A stretch of DNA of 64,000 nucleotides, taken from Variovorax sp. PBL-E5. GTDB lineage: Bacteria; Pseudomonadota; Gammaproteobacteria; Burkholderiales; Burkholderiaceae_C. This document shows, one piece after another, positions 42,719-49,631 of the stretch. Position 1 is the first letter of the stretch. Every line of letters begins with the position of its first letter. The notes under the pieces were generated by a model. It was given only the letters and a program-made list of their open reading frames with translations, had not been told where the DNA came from and did not search any database. Location of the stretch: positions 4,552,001-4,616,000 of the forward strand of contig NZ_LR594671.1 in assembly GCF_901827185.1 (NCBI RefSeq), given 5' to 3'. Both the position numbers and the translations under genes were made by a program.

Positions 42719-44262
42719 GCGGTCAGTGCCTCCTTGCGTTCGCGCGCGCGCTCAGCGATTCGAAAGCTCTGACGCTTGCCCTTGAGTCGTGATGCCAGCG
42801 CATCGGAGACAGGCACCTTGGGGGTATCCTCGAAGGAATGGCCTGTTGGCGGCGGATGCCCGCAGATGTCGCGGAACGCCATGTAGGCATATCCCGGCTT
42901 GCTCTTTACCCATGCCGTCTGTCTGGCGAACGTGCAGAGTTGGCGCCACAAGTGCACCTTGTCGTCGGCCAGAGTCCTACCGTTGAGTACTACCTCGTGC
43001 ATCTCGCCGGCTTCTGCGACTACGAGCGCCTGCCTGACAACTTCGTGCCCGCAGGACATGCACCTTTGACAGAATGGCTTGTAGCCGCATTTCGGGCAGC
43101 CGCTACGCTCGCTCTCTTCCTTCGGCTCCGCGCGCACCGCGCGATCGAGCGCTTCCCCTTTGTCGAGCGAGGCCAAGCCGTTGAAGAAGACATCGGTGAA
43201 GTCGTCAGCGAACCGAACGATGTTGCCGCTGTGATCGAGCAGTAGGCAATCGGTCTTGCCGGTGTCTGCCGACGTGCGGAGACCGCGGCCCCACATCTGG
43301 ATAGCAGTGGATAGAGATTTCCGCAGAGGGCGGCAATCGACCACGCAGCCCACGTCAGGCACGTCGAATCCCTTGGCCAGGGCTTCCACCGAGATCAGGA
43401 CGCGAATGCAAGAGTCGGGCTTACGGAACTCGCGCAGGAGGCCTGGCCGCTCCCGTTCATGGGTGCGGTGCGTGAACGTAGCGGACATCACGCCCACCTC
43501 GTTGAACTGCTTGCACAACTCCTCGCAGTGAACGACAGAAGAGCCAAATACGATGGTCTTGCGGCGTTGCCCATGCCGCAGCCACTCCGAGACCACGTCA
43601 CCGATGATTTCCATCCCGCGCTCGCCTGCATCAGTGGGAGACCATTCGCCATCGGATGTGAGCTTTGCGCCCTGCATGTCCGGCTTGCGGCAGGACAGGA
43701 CACGCATCGGAACCAGGATCCCGTCCTGCGTCAGGTCGTGCATCGTGGCCGCGTTGATGTGGTTGCTAAAAATCTTTCCCAGTCCGCGAGAGAACGGAGT
43801 AGCCGACAGACCGATGACGTGCGCCGGACTGTTCGTCGCGAACTCGCGCCACGCATCATGCTGGGTATGGCATTCATCGACGATCAAGACATCGGTGTCA
43901 TGCCAGCCCCGGCTGGCGATCGTCTGAACGCTGGCGATTTGCAGCGGCTTGCTGTAGTCCTTCCGCTCGTGGTCGCCCATGATCACGCCGTGTTCGTGCA
44001 AGCCGTAGCTATCCGCGACAGCGCTGGTCTGCTCGATCAAGGCCCTGCGGTCGCAGAGGAAGGTGGCACGCCTGCCACGCTTGAGGGCTTTTTGAGCGAT
44101 TCGCAGACCGATGTAGGTCTTGCCCGAACCGGTGGGAGACATCACCACCTGGTTCTTGTGGCCTGCAAGGATGCCCTCGGCGATCCCAAGCATGGCCCTC
44201 TGTTGGAACGGGTGTGGATCTGGAAAGCTGCCACCCGTGGCAGTGTCGAAGAGATCGGTCAA
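42715..44262 (-). CDS. SF2 DEAD/DEAH-box helicase
   Basis: This 515-residue helicase has motif I SPTGSGKT (42-49), motif II DECH (129-132), motif III SAT (153-155), and in the C-terminal RecA domain motif V (VLISVEALAKGFDVPDVG) and motif VI (QMWGRGLR). A zinc-finger-like CPKCGYKPFCQRCMSCGHEV follows. It probably unwinds the phage origin or assists replication together with the primase just downstream, with which it overlaps by 4 bp. Confidence 0.9.
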   Translation of the reverse strand: MTDLFDTATGGSFPDPHPFQQRAMLGIAEGILAGHKNQVVMSPTGSGKTYIGLRIAQKALKRGRRATFLCDRRALIEQTSAVADSYGLHEHGVIMGDHERKDYSKPLQIASVQTIASRGWHDTDVLIVDECHTQHDAWREFATNSPAHVIGLSATPFSRGLGKIFSNHINAATMHDLTQDGILVPMRVLSCRKPDMQGAKLTSDGEWSPTDAGERGMEIIGDVVSEWLRHGQRRKTIVFGSSVVHCEELCKQFNEVGVMSATFTHRTHERERPGLLREFRKPDSCIRVLISVEALAKGFDVPDVGCVVDCRPLRKSLSTAIQMWGRGLRTSADTGKTDCLLLDHSGNIVRFADDFTDVFFNGLASLDKGEALDRAVRAEPKEESERSGCPKCGYKPFCQRCMSCGHEVVRQALVVAEAGEMHEVVLNGRTLADDKVHLWRQLCTFARQTAWVKSKPGYAYMAFRDICGHPPPTGHSFEDTPKVPVSDALASRLKGKRQSFRIAERARERKEALTA

Positions 44263-45149
44263 GCTGTGGCCTCGGCTTTCTTCTTCCAGGACTTCACCTG
44301 TCTTGTCAGGTCTGCGATCTGCGACTGCATGCTGTTCTGCCGGTCCTTCAGACTGCGAACCATGTCGCGCGAAGCCTTCGCTTCGGCCAGCGCCGCCGCC
44401 GTCTGATCGCTCGCATCAAGCACTCGCACTGCGGCAGCGAGATCCCCCTGCACTTCGGCAAGCTGATCGCGAAGCGCAAACACTTCGGTCTCGAGTGCAG
44501 CGATCTTCAGCGCGGCTTCCGCGGCCTCGTCCTTCGCGGCGGCCGCAATCAACGCGGTACGCAGCGCATCGGCCATCGGACCCTTCTTCGGCTTGCCGTG
44601 GATGCGGGCCTTCCGGGTCTTGGGGGATGCGACGGCAGCAGCCTGTTGTTCCGTCGGCAAGCGCGAGATCTCGGCCGCAACGTCCACCGGCATGGCTCCG
44701 GATCGCACAGCCTCCTTAACTTCATCCACCCCGTGATCGACAACGTGCTTTGCGTGACGCAACGTCCTATCGGAGACCTTGGCAGCGGCCGCAACCGCCC
44801 CCTGCGCCGGCAATTCGGAAATATTTCCGAATAGGGGATTGCCCACCGGTTTCCATTGGTAGCAAGTGGCTGCAGCGAGCGCACGCTGACTCGCGGTGAG
44901 ATTGCGCCGGGCACTGTTTTGCGCGAGCACGAAGTCGCGCGGGTCCACGTCGCCGAGCAGCACTTCGGGGCACTCATGGCCCAGCTCGGTTGCTGCACGG
45001 TAGCGATTCCAACCGTCGAGGACCATGCCTTCGAAGATGGTGATCGGGTTTTGCACACCGATGTTCGTGATGCTATCAATCAAGGCTGCGTATTCAGCCT
45101 CACTCATGGACGGGAACGCGGCCGACAAAGGATGTTGCTGGTAGTGCAT
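44259..45149 (-). CDS. ParB-like (Spo0J/sulfiredoxin fold) protein
   Basis: This 296-residue protein has the N-terminal ParB/sulfiredoxin domain (SITNIGVQNPITIFEGMVLDGWNRYRAATEL, given here in two parts: box I NPITIFE and box II LDGWNRYRAA). A central HTH (AAAAKVSDRTLRHAKHVVDH) and a long coiled-coil C-terminus (about 190-290) follow. In phage early regions such proteins bind the origin, comparable in position to lambda O. ATG 45149 is preferred over the in-frame TTG at 45161, because it lies 2 bp after the upstream short gene and behind GGAG. Confidence 0.7.
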   Translation of the reverse strand: MHYQQHPLSAAFPSMSEAEYAALIDSITNIGVQNPITIFEGMVLDGWNRYRAATELGHECPEVLLGDVDPRDFVLAQNSARRNLTASQRALAAATCYQWKPVGNPLFGNISELPAQGAVAAAAKVSDRTLRHAKHVVDHGVDEVKEAVRSGAMPVDVAAEISRLPTEQQAAAVASPKTRKARIHGKPKKGPMADALRTALIAAAAKDEAAEAALKIAALETEVFALRDQLAEVQGDLAAAVRVLDASDQTAAALAEAKASRDMVRSLKDRQNSMQSQIADLTRQVKSWKKKAEATA

Positions 45150-45151
45150 GC

Positions 45152-45262
45152 TTATTTCCAAGCTCCCATTTCGTGTTCAGTGCAGAACCTGGCTCGCCCG
45201 AAGTTGCGGTGAACGCCGAGCCAATAGGCGTAGTGGTAGAGCCAAAGCACAGCGCGGCGCAT
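45152..45262 (-). CDS. Short coupled reading frame (36 residues)
   Basis: ATG 45262 overlaps the CII stop (TGATG) and the frame ends 2 bp before the ParB-like start. It encodes MRRAVLWLYHYAYWLGVHRN and continues for 16 residues (FGRARFCTEHEMGAWK). The tight coupling on both sides supports translation, but no function is recognised. It may be a coupling leader. Confidence 0.4.
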   Translation of the reverse strand: MRRAVLWLYHYAYWLGVHRNFGRARFCTEHEMGAWK

Positions 45263-45570
45263 CAATCTGCGTCCTCGAAAATCAACCTGGTCGGTGTCGT
45301 CTGACGCATGGCCTTTTCGAACAACACCTCAAAAGCCTGGAAGGTGCGTGCGTCGACGCACCGGAAACTCGAATCAACGACCTTCAGCCCCGCGTAGGCC
45401 AACACGTTGGCGAACTTGTCGAGGTGATCACTCAGGAGTCGCGAGATCGTGCTTTCCGACACGCCCATGGCCGCAGCTATCGCGGCCTGCGTCGACTCGC
45501 GTTGCGCTGCCTGAAGCACGGCGGCCGAGATCCGACGCGCACGCAGTGCAGGAGTGTCTTGCTCGGTCAT
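45262..45570 (-). CDS. cII: CII-like transcription activator
   Basis: This 102-residue protein resembles lambda CII. An N-terminal helix (RARRISAAVLQAAQRESTQA) is followed by the HTH (AAIAAAMGVSESTISRLLSD) and HLDKFANVLAYAGLKVVDSS, the segment corresponding to CII helix 4. In lambda CII activates pRE, pI and paQ in favour of lysogeny. No TTGC-N6-TTGC recognition site was found nearby by eye. Confidence 0.8.
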   Translation of the reverse strand: MTEQDTPALRARRISAAVLQAAQRESTQAAIAAAMGVSESTISRLLSDHLDKFANVLAYAGLKVVDSSFRCVDARTFQAFEVLFEKAMRQTTPTRLIFEDAD

Positions 45571-45690
45571 GCAGGCGCCCCGTCCTGAATTGCAGGGCTT
45601 GCATCTGCACGGCTCGCTGCAAGTGATCGTGCAGCGAGCCGCGCCTGCCTTGCTGGTGCTTCCAGGCCACCGGCTTGAGACTTGATTCCC

Positions 45691-45912
45691 ATGAACTCAC
45701 GAACACCAGCCGACACCGGCCTCATCCACGCCAGCACGCAGACCTTTCTCAGCACCAACGCGGACCCGACCAGCGCGCGGCCGGCGGTGACGCTGCGCAT
45801 CACGAAGCTCGAGATCCGATGGGTCGACGGCGATGTCGCCATGCGCTTCCATGCGCACACAACCGACGTGACGCCTTCGAGGCGAATGCGTCCGGCACGG
45901 CCAGGGAGATAG
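45691..45912 (+). CDS. Possible small protein antisense to the cro end
   Basis: The frame MNSRTPADTGLIHASTQTFL and onward (73 residues) includes RITKLEIRWVDGDVAMRF, which is beta-like and has high GC at third positions. It lies on the plus strand overlapping the unusual C-terminal half of the cro frame. No clear ribosome-binding site. I consider it uncertain; one of the two overlapping frames is probably not coding. Confidence 0.3.
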   Translation: MNSRTPADTGLIHASTQTFLSTNADPTSARPAVTLRITKLEIRWVDGDVAMRFHAHTTDVTPSRRMRPARPGR

Positions 45913-46113
45913 GCCATGTGAGCTCGCTCGAACTCTGGTCTTGAGTCGCGCTGCGAGGAAAAGGTCGGGATGGTCGACCTTCACCTGAGCGGGAATGCCC
46001 CGCGTGATCCAGTTCTGCACTCGCTGGACGCCGCCTTTAGCTTTGTCGTACCCGAGACGCTGAGCCAGCTTCGCGGGGCCGCCAAGTTCCTTGATGAGGT
46101 CTTCGTCGTTCAT
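45697..46113 (-). CDS. cro: Cro-like repressor (N-terminal part clear; C-terminal half doubtful)
   Basis: The first about 55 residues are a Cro/YdaS-type HTH: MNDEDLIKELGGPAKLAQRL, then KGGVQRVQNWITRGIPAQVK. The remaining about 83 residues (from RLKTRVRASS on) are Arg-rich, low in third-position GC and unlike Cro, which normally ends near residue 70-80. Either the frame is extended by mutation or a frameshift removed the natural stop. It is divergent from the CI-like gene, with pR between them, and would shut off CI and early genes. Confidence 0.65.
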   Translation of the reverse strand: MNDEDLIKELGGPAKLAQRLGYDKAKGGVQRVQNWITRGIPAQVKVDHPDLFLAARLKTRVRASSHGLSPWPCRTHSPRRRHVGCVRMEAHGDIAVDPSDLELRDAQRHRRPRAGRVRVGAEKGLRAGVDEAGVGWCS

Positions 46114-46123
46114 GATTCCCGAT

Positions 46124-46179
46124 ATTACACACCATGTTTATCATCGGGTCAAACACCACGTTTACCAACACGGCGTTTA
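46124..46179. promoter_or_regulatory. pR promoter with three CI/Cro operator-like repeats
   Basis: On the minus strand TTGACC (46147-46152) and TGTAAT (46124-46129) are separated by exactly 17 bp. Three repeats lie here on the plus strand: CACCATGTTTA (46130-46140), CACCACGTTTA (46154-46164) and CACGGCGTTTA (46169-46179). With one more base each they fit an AAAC-N5-GTTT inverted pattern. The first sits in the pR spacer. No clear cI promoter was found. Confidence 0.7.
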
Positions 46180-46197
46180 GTAGCGGAGAATTCGCGT

Positions 46198-46773
46198 ATG
46201 CACCCGTCCATGCAACGTCTCCTCGACTACGCGCTCAAGAAAACGCGCGACGAGATGCATCCTGTCGTCGATCAGGCGTCGCTTAGGGAGAGGATGGGCG
46301 CGAGTGCGGGCGCCTTTACTAACTGGAAAATGCGCGGCCTGTCGAAAGATGCCGCGATCGCTGCAGAAGCTGAGTTCGGCTGCTCGGTCAACTGGCTCCT
46401 GGCAGGTGCGGGCGACGACGATTCCAAGATCTCAGTCCCCGCGCACACGAAATCCTCGGCAAGCGCGACACTCAGCCCGGCATCGTTGAGCCTCGATCAG
46501 TTGCTTTTTCAGCTCGGCGAAGCGATCGAATCCGTTGGCGACCCCGGAGCACGCCATAGCGCGGCAACGATGCTCGCAACGTTCATCGGCGATCCGAGCG
46601 GCAACACCGACATGGTGCCGCTCATCGTCAAGCGCCTCCAGCGTCAGCACACGTCCCCGATCACAGGGCCAACCATCGGCGGGACTGGCTACCAGAAGCA
46701 GACGCCCGTGGTGCCCTTCAATCCCGCAGGCGCGAGGTCGGCCAAGCCGGCCAAGGGAAAGAAGGAGTCGTGA
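46198..46773 (+). CDS. cI: CI-like phage repressor without a visible self-cleavage domain
   Basis: This 191-residue protein has an N-terminal HTH (about residues 18-65; LRERMGASAGAFTNWKMRGL, AAIAAEAEFGCSVNWLLAG). The remaining sequence lacks the Ser-Lys peptidase motifs of LexA/CI-type repressors and looks helical then disordered (ending AKPAKGKKES). It is divergent from Cro over three operator repeats. A second ATG at 46210 is possible. The absence of the peptidase domain suggests that inactivation does not use RecA cleavage. Confidence 0.7.
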   Translation: MHPSMQRLLDYALKKTRDEMHPVVDQASLRERMGASAGAFTNWKMRGLSKDAAIAAEAEFGCSVNWLLAGAGDDDSKISVPAHTKSSASATLSPASLSLDQLLFQLGEAIESVGDPGARHSAATMLATFIGDPSGNTDMVPLIVKRLQRQHTSPITGPTIGGTGYQKQTPVVPFNPAGARSAKPAKGKKES

Positions 46774-47024
46774 TGCCTTACAAGCTCGTGCACGACTACA
46801 TCAGCCGCGACGTGATCGAGGCTTGCGCCGTCCTCTACGAGGGGGCGAAAAGCGGCGACGTGAAGGGCATCGCCTTCGCCGCCATGCTCCGGCACAACCG
46901 ATACATCACGAACGTGGCCGGCCTGGCGTTCAGGAATCCGACCTTCGCGCGCGGGTGCGTGATGACGCTCGGCGACGAGATCGCTGGACTGATTCATGGA
47001 CGAGATTCACAAGAAACACGATAG
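46773..47024 (+). CDS. Small protein co-transcribed with cI
   Basis: This 83-residue protein (MPYKLVHDYISRDVIEACAV, with RHNRYITNVAGLAFRNPTFA) has its start overlapping the CI stop (TGATG). No recognised family. It is probably expressed in the lysogen along with cI. Confidence 0.6.
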   Translation: MPYKLVHDYISRDVIEACAVLYEGAKSGDVKGIAFAAMLRHNRYITNVAGLAFRNPTFARGCVMTLGDEIAGLIHGRDSQETR

Positions 47025-47027
47025 GAG

Positions 47028-47309
47028 ATGAGGATGAGGAAATTGCTTTTGATCGCCCTTTTGCCGCTTGCTGGCTGCGCTACGAATTCAGGCGTTGTCC
47101 CGATCGGGGGCGATACCTTCTTCATAACGAAGCAAGCGGCGTCCGGGTTTTCGGGCGTCGGTAACCTGAAGCCAGAGGCTTTGCGTGAGGCATATACGTA
47201 CTGCGCGACCACCAAACAGAAAATGGAGACGATCTCCATGACCGAGGCTCAACCTCCGTACATCTTCGGGAACTTCCCAAGAGTCGAGTTGCAGTTCAAA
47301 TGCGTCTGA
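47028..47309 (+). CDS. Small lipoprotein, paralogue 1 of the cI operon
   Basis: This 93-residue protein has a lipoprotein signal peptide (MRMRKLLLIALLPLAGC, Cys17) and a mature part of about 75 residues, with GGDTFFITKQAASGF and the ending VELQFKCV. It overlaps the next gene by 10 bp; that gene has a similar signal, a matching central motif (VGRDRFMVSSTVRGGF) and ending (VLFKCE), so the two are tandem paralogues. In the lysogen they would sit in a membrane facing the periplasm; phage lipoproteins of this type can act in superinfection exclusion, but this is not shown here. Confidence 0.7.
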   Translation: MRMRKLLLIALLPLAGCATNSGVVPIGGDTFFITKQAASGFSGVGNLKPEALREAYTYCATTKQKMETISMTEAQPPYIFGNFPRVELQFKCV

Positions 47310-47566
47310 TCACGACCCTCCTCTGCGTCGGCGTGCTCTCCGCTTGCACGAACATGACGCCCATCCAGCCAGTGGGGCGCGACCGGTTCATGGTGTCCTC
47401 GACGGTGCGCGGCGGCTTCACGACGGACGGCCAGATCAAACAGGATCTGATGGACCGCGCCCGAGCCTTCTGTGGCAAGAAGGAGATGGTTCTCGAATCG
47501 TCCACGTCTGGGGGAACACAGGGGTGGACGCCGCAGACGGCCGAAGTGCTGTTCAAGTGCGAGTAA
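47300..47566 (+). CDS. Small lipoprotein, paralogue 2 of the cI operon
   Basis: This 88-residue protein has the signal MRLITTLLCVGVLSAC (lipobox LSAC, Cys16) and a mature domain with VGRDRFMVSSTVRGGF, a Cys in ARAFCGKKE and the end EVLFKCE. Both paralogues keep two Cys in the mature part, which could form a disulphide. The start overlaps the end of the first paralogue. A lysogenic-conversion role is possible. Confidence 0.7.
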   Translation: MRLITTLLCVGVLSACTNMTPIQPVGRDRFMVSSTVRGGFTTDGQIKQDLMDRARAFCGKKEMVLESSTSGGTQGWTPQTAEVLFKCE

Positions 47567-47571
47567 ACCCG

Positions 47572-47772
47572 ATGCCCAAAAATCTAGAACAACGAAACGA
47601 CATCCTCGACATCATCGGAGCCCTCTTGGCGACCCATCGAGCCTTGACGACGGTGAGGGATGCCCTCCCCATTGAGATTCAAAGCCAAATGATGCGAGAC
47701 ATGAGCGTCGTGCTAACCCGCTGCGAAGCCCTGCTCAAGCGCTTGGACGAGACAGACAAGGTGGCGTCATGA
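47572..47772 (+). CDS. Small helical protein of the cI operon
   Basis: The 66-residue frame from ATG 47572 (MPKNLEQRNDILDIIGALLA, VVLTRCEALLKRLDE) is helical throughout, with no motif recognised. It overlaps the next gene by 4 bp (ATGA). Confidence 0.55.
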   Translation: MPKNLEQRNDILDIIGALLATHRALTTVRDALPIEIQSQMMRDMSVVLTRCEALLKRLDETDKVAS

Positions 47773-48068
47773 CCAGCGGCAACGTTCACGGGATGCCCGC
47801 CGACCACGCCCAGCAATATCTTGAGCGCTTGGAACAGAGGACCTTGAAAGGTGGGCCGCAGCCCCCTGATAATGGTGATATGGAAGCCCGCGTAGCCAAG
47901 CTCGAAGCCGCAATGGAGTACGTCCAGCGCGACCTCGGCGAGATCAAGACCGACATCCGCGAGATCAAGCGCGATGCACGGACGGACTTTCGCGCCTTGT
48001 TTGGTGCCCTAATCGTCGTTGCCTTGGGGCTGGCTGGCATCATGGCTAAGGGCTTCCACTGGCTCTAG
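47769..48068 (+). CDS. Tail-anchored coiled-coil membrane protein
   Basis: This 99-residue protein has a polar N-terminus, a coiled coil (about 37-72; MEARVAKLEAAMEYVQRDLG, then IKTDIREIKRD) and a C-terminal membrane span (about 75-95; FGALIVVALGLAGIMAKGF). The layout resembles XhlA-like or phage coiled-coil/TM proteins. It is the last gene of the cI operon, before a terminator. Confidence 0.6.
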   Translation: MTSGNVHGMPADHAQQYLERLEQRTLKGGPQPPDNGDMEARVAKLEAAMEYVQRDLGEIKTDIREIKRDARTDFRALFGALIVVALGLAGIMAKGFHWL

Positions 48069-48094
48069 ACTAGCCCTCCTCCTCTCTCCCCCAG

Positions 48095-48116
48095 GCCCGC
48101 CGCGTGCGGGCTTTTT
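48095..48116 (+). terminator. Terminator of the cI operon
   Basis: GCCCGC pairs with GCGGGC around CGCGT, followed by TTTTT (48112-48116). It ends the plus-strand run cI to 48068 and faces the minus-strand gene at 48126. Confidence 0.8.
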
Positions 48117-48125
48117 CATGACTGC

Positions 48126-48326
48126 TCAATGCTGCTCGCGCAGCTTGGCCAGCATCGCCGCGCGCTGCTCTTCGGTGCCGCCGGCAGCTACGTCTTCCCA
48201 TGTGCCATCGTCCTTGAAGATGCGGTACGCGACGCAGTTGACCGCGCCTGCCTTGGCGAGCTCAAGCATCCGCTCCAGGTGCTCGACCAGTTCCTTTCCC
48301 TCGAAGTAGACCTTCTCGATCGCCAT
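48126..48326 (-). CDS. Small phage protein, minus strand
   Basis: This 66-residue protein (MAIEKVYFEGKELVEHLERM, RIFKDDGTWEDVAAG) is divergent from the gene at 48471 with a 144-bp interval that contains operator-like repeats. No family recognised. It is acidic and probably cytoplasmic. Confidence 0.55.
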   Translation of the reverse strand: MAIEKVYFEGKELVEHLERMLELAKAGAVNCVAYRIFKDDGTWEDVAAGGTEEQRAAMLAKLREQH

Positions 48327-48396
48327 GGCGGTTCCTTTGCGGTTGCGTCGTCAGCACTCTACCCGGTGCAGCGCGCAGCTTCTTCTGCGTCGTCGT

Positions 48397-48435
48397 AAAC
48401 GTCATGTTGACATTAATAAACGTGATGTTTAAACT
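48397..48435 (+). promoter_or_regulatory. Promoter with repressor-operator-like repeats upstream of the second accessory operon
   Basis: A perfect -35 TTGACA (48407-48412), 17 bp and TAAACT (48430-48435) form a plus-strand promoter. Two repeats, AAACGTCATGTTGA (48397-48410) and AAACGTGATGTTTA (48418-48431), overlap both elements. They share the AAAC-N5-GTTT form with the sites at 46130-46179, so the same CI/Cro proteins may act here. Confidence 0.65.
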
Positions 48436-48470
48436 CTGCTCCGTCGCCTACAAGGGCAATGGAGCGAACG

Positions 48471-48641
48471 ATGAACTACGACGAGGCAATCGAAGCGACC
48501 GTGACGCGCGAAGAGGCGCTCAGCGAGATCGAGAAACATCACGCATGGCGCTTCACTGAGGCGGTCGCCGAGTTCGATGCGGACTGCGGCAACCGCGCCG
48601 CCTACAAGGGTGCCGAAGTCCTGGGCTGGCTGGGGTACTGA
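48471..48641 (+). CDS. Small acidic protein, first gene of the accessory operon
   Basis: A 56-residue frame (MNYDEAIEATVTREEALSEI, ending AAYKGAEVLGWLGY). ATG 48471 is chosen because GGAGCG lies 6 bp upstream; an in-frame ATG at 48459 lies on the ribosome-binding site itself. No recognised family. Confidence 0.6.
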   Translation: MNYDEAIEATVTREEALSEIEKHHAWRFTEAVAEFDADCGNRAAYKGAEVLGWLGY

Positions 48642-48644
48642 GCG

Positions 48645-48809
48645 ATGGCCGAATTCATCGCATTCCTGCTGACCGGCCGCCGTGCCGGCTTCCACGTCGG
48701 CCCCCAAGGCTGGGCACGCTTCCGCCGCGGCCACCTGGTCGACGCTTCGCCGGCGGTCTGGAACGCCTACAAGCTGCGCGCCGCGCATCTCGACCAGGTG
48801 GGGTACTGA
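48645..48809 (+). CDS. Small basic protein of the accessory operon
   Basis: A 54-residue frame (MAEFIAFLLTGRRAGFHVGP, ending RAAHLDQVGY) starting 3 bp after the preceding stop and ending 1 bp before the SGNH hydrolase start. No motif recognised. Its compact packing with neighbours supports translation. Confidence 0.5.
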   Translation: MAEFIAFLLTGRRAGFHVGPQGWARFRRGHLVDASPAVWNAYKLRAAHLDQVGY

Positions 48810-48810
48810 G

Positions 48811-49557
48811 ATGCTCGACCTCATCCTCTCGTCCCGCCTGTTCGGCTGGTTCTTCGGCGACATGCACGGCCGCGACGAGCGCGGCGATGCGGGCATCGGT
48901 CGCCGATTCATCTCGGCGTCCGCCCTTGCGACGTTGACCGCATGTGGTGGTGGTGGCGGCGGATCTGGTGCGCCGATGCTCCCGACTCCCGTCGCTGGAA
49001 CTCCAGCATCGTCAGCGCCGCCACCAGCGCCGCGCGACTGCAGCATCGAGCTCTACGGAGACAGCATCCTGCACGGCATGGCTGTCGGCTTGAACCGCCT
49101 TCAGGAGCCGCCTGCCGCGGCGCTCCAACGCCTACGCCCGGCCTACACGGTGATCGACCACTCCGTACCAGGCGCGACGGCGACCGCGATCGCCGCAGCC
49201 TTCGGCAACCAACAGCGCACCGGCCGGCTGATCGTGCTCGAGCCCGGCGTGAACGACATCAACGCTGGCCTGCCGGTGGACGCGCCCTACCGCAACATGA
49301 TCGCGATCACCAAGGGTGAAGGACGGATCGCGATCGTCACCGGTCTGAGCCGGCTAGAGAACCCACCGGCTGCCTGGGCCGGCTACGCCGAGACAATCCG
49401 CGCGATCGCTGCCGAGCAAAGCGTGGCCTACGCGAACTGGCCGGAGGTCGAAGGTAGCACCGTCGACGGCACACATCCGGACCAAGCGTTTTCGACAGCC
49501 TTGGTCGAACAGCTGGCGCTCACCCTTGATCGTGCTGCGCCGGATTGTGCGCAATGA
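48811..49557 (+). CDS. SGNH/GDSL hydrolase-fold lipoprotein with a twin-arginine-like signal
   Basis: This 248-residue protein has GRRFISASALATLTAC (lipobox Cys45, with a twin-arginine start), a Gly/Pro-rich linker and an SGNH core. Block I is GDS (83-85, LYGDSILHG), block II is the Gly of SVPGATATA, block III is GVND (146-149, containing the Asn) and block V is D219-x-x-H222. All four catalytic-type residues are present, so it may be an active esterase or acyl-transfer enzyme at a membrane surface. The extra 30 residues before the signal are unusual; a start at ATG 48862 is possible. Phage lipoproteins of this class could alter cell-surface polysaccharide acylation. The role is inference. 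Confidence 0.75.
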   Translation: MLDLILSSRLFGWFFGDMHGRDERGDAGIGRRFISASALATLTACGGGGGGSGAPMLPTPVAGTPASSAPPPAPRDCSIELYGDSILHGMAVGLNRLQEPPAAALQRLRPAYTVIDHSVPGATATAIAAAFGNQQRTGRLIVLEPGVNDINAGLPVDAPYRNMIAITKGEGRIAIVTGLSRLENPPAAWAGYAETIRAIAAEQSVAYANWPEVEGSTVDGTHPDQAFSTALVEQLALTLDRAAPDCAQ

Positions 49558-49631
49558 GCGAACCGATCAAGGACTACGCGGTGGCCGTTGCCATCGCTAC
49601 AAGCATCTTGTCACTTCCCAAACACCGCTCG

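Noticed and set aside
45571..45690. Minus-strand 116-codon frame between cro and cII (45567-45917)
   Set aside because: It overlaps both the cro end and the plus-strand frame, lacks phage-like motifs and has no ribosome-binding site.
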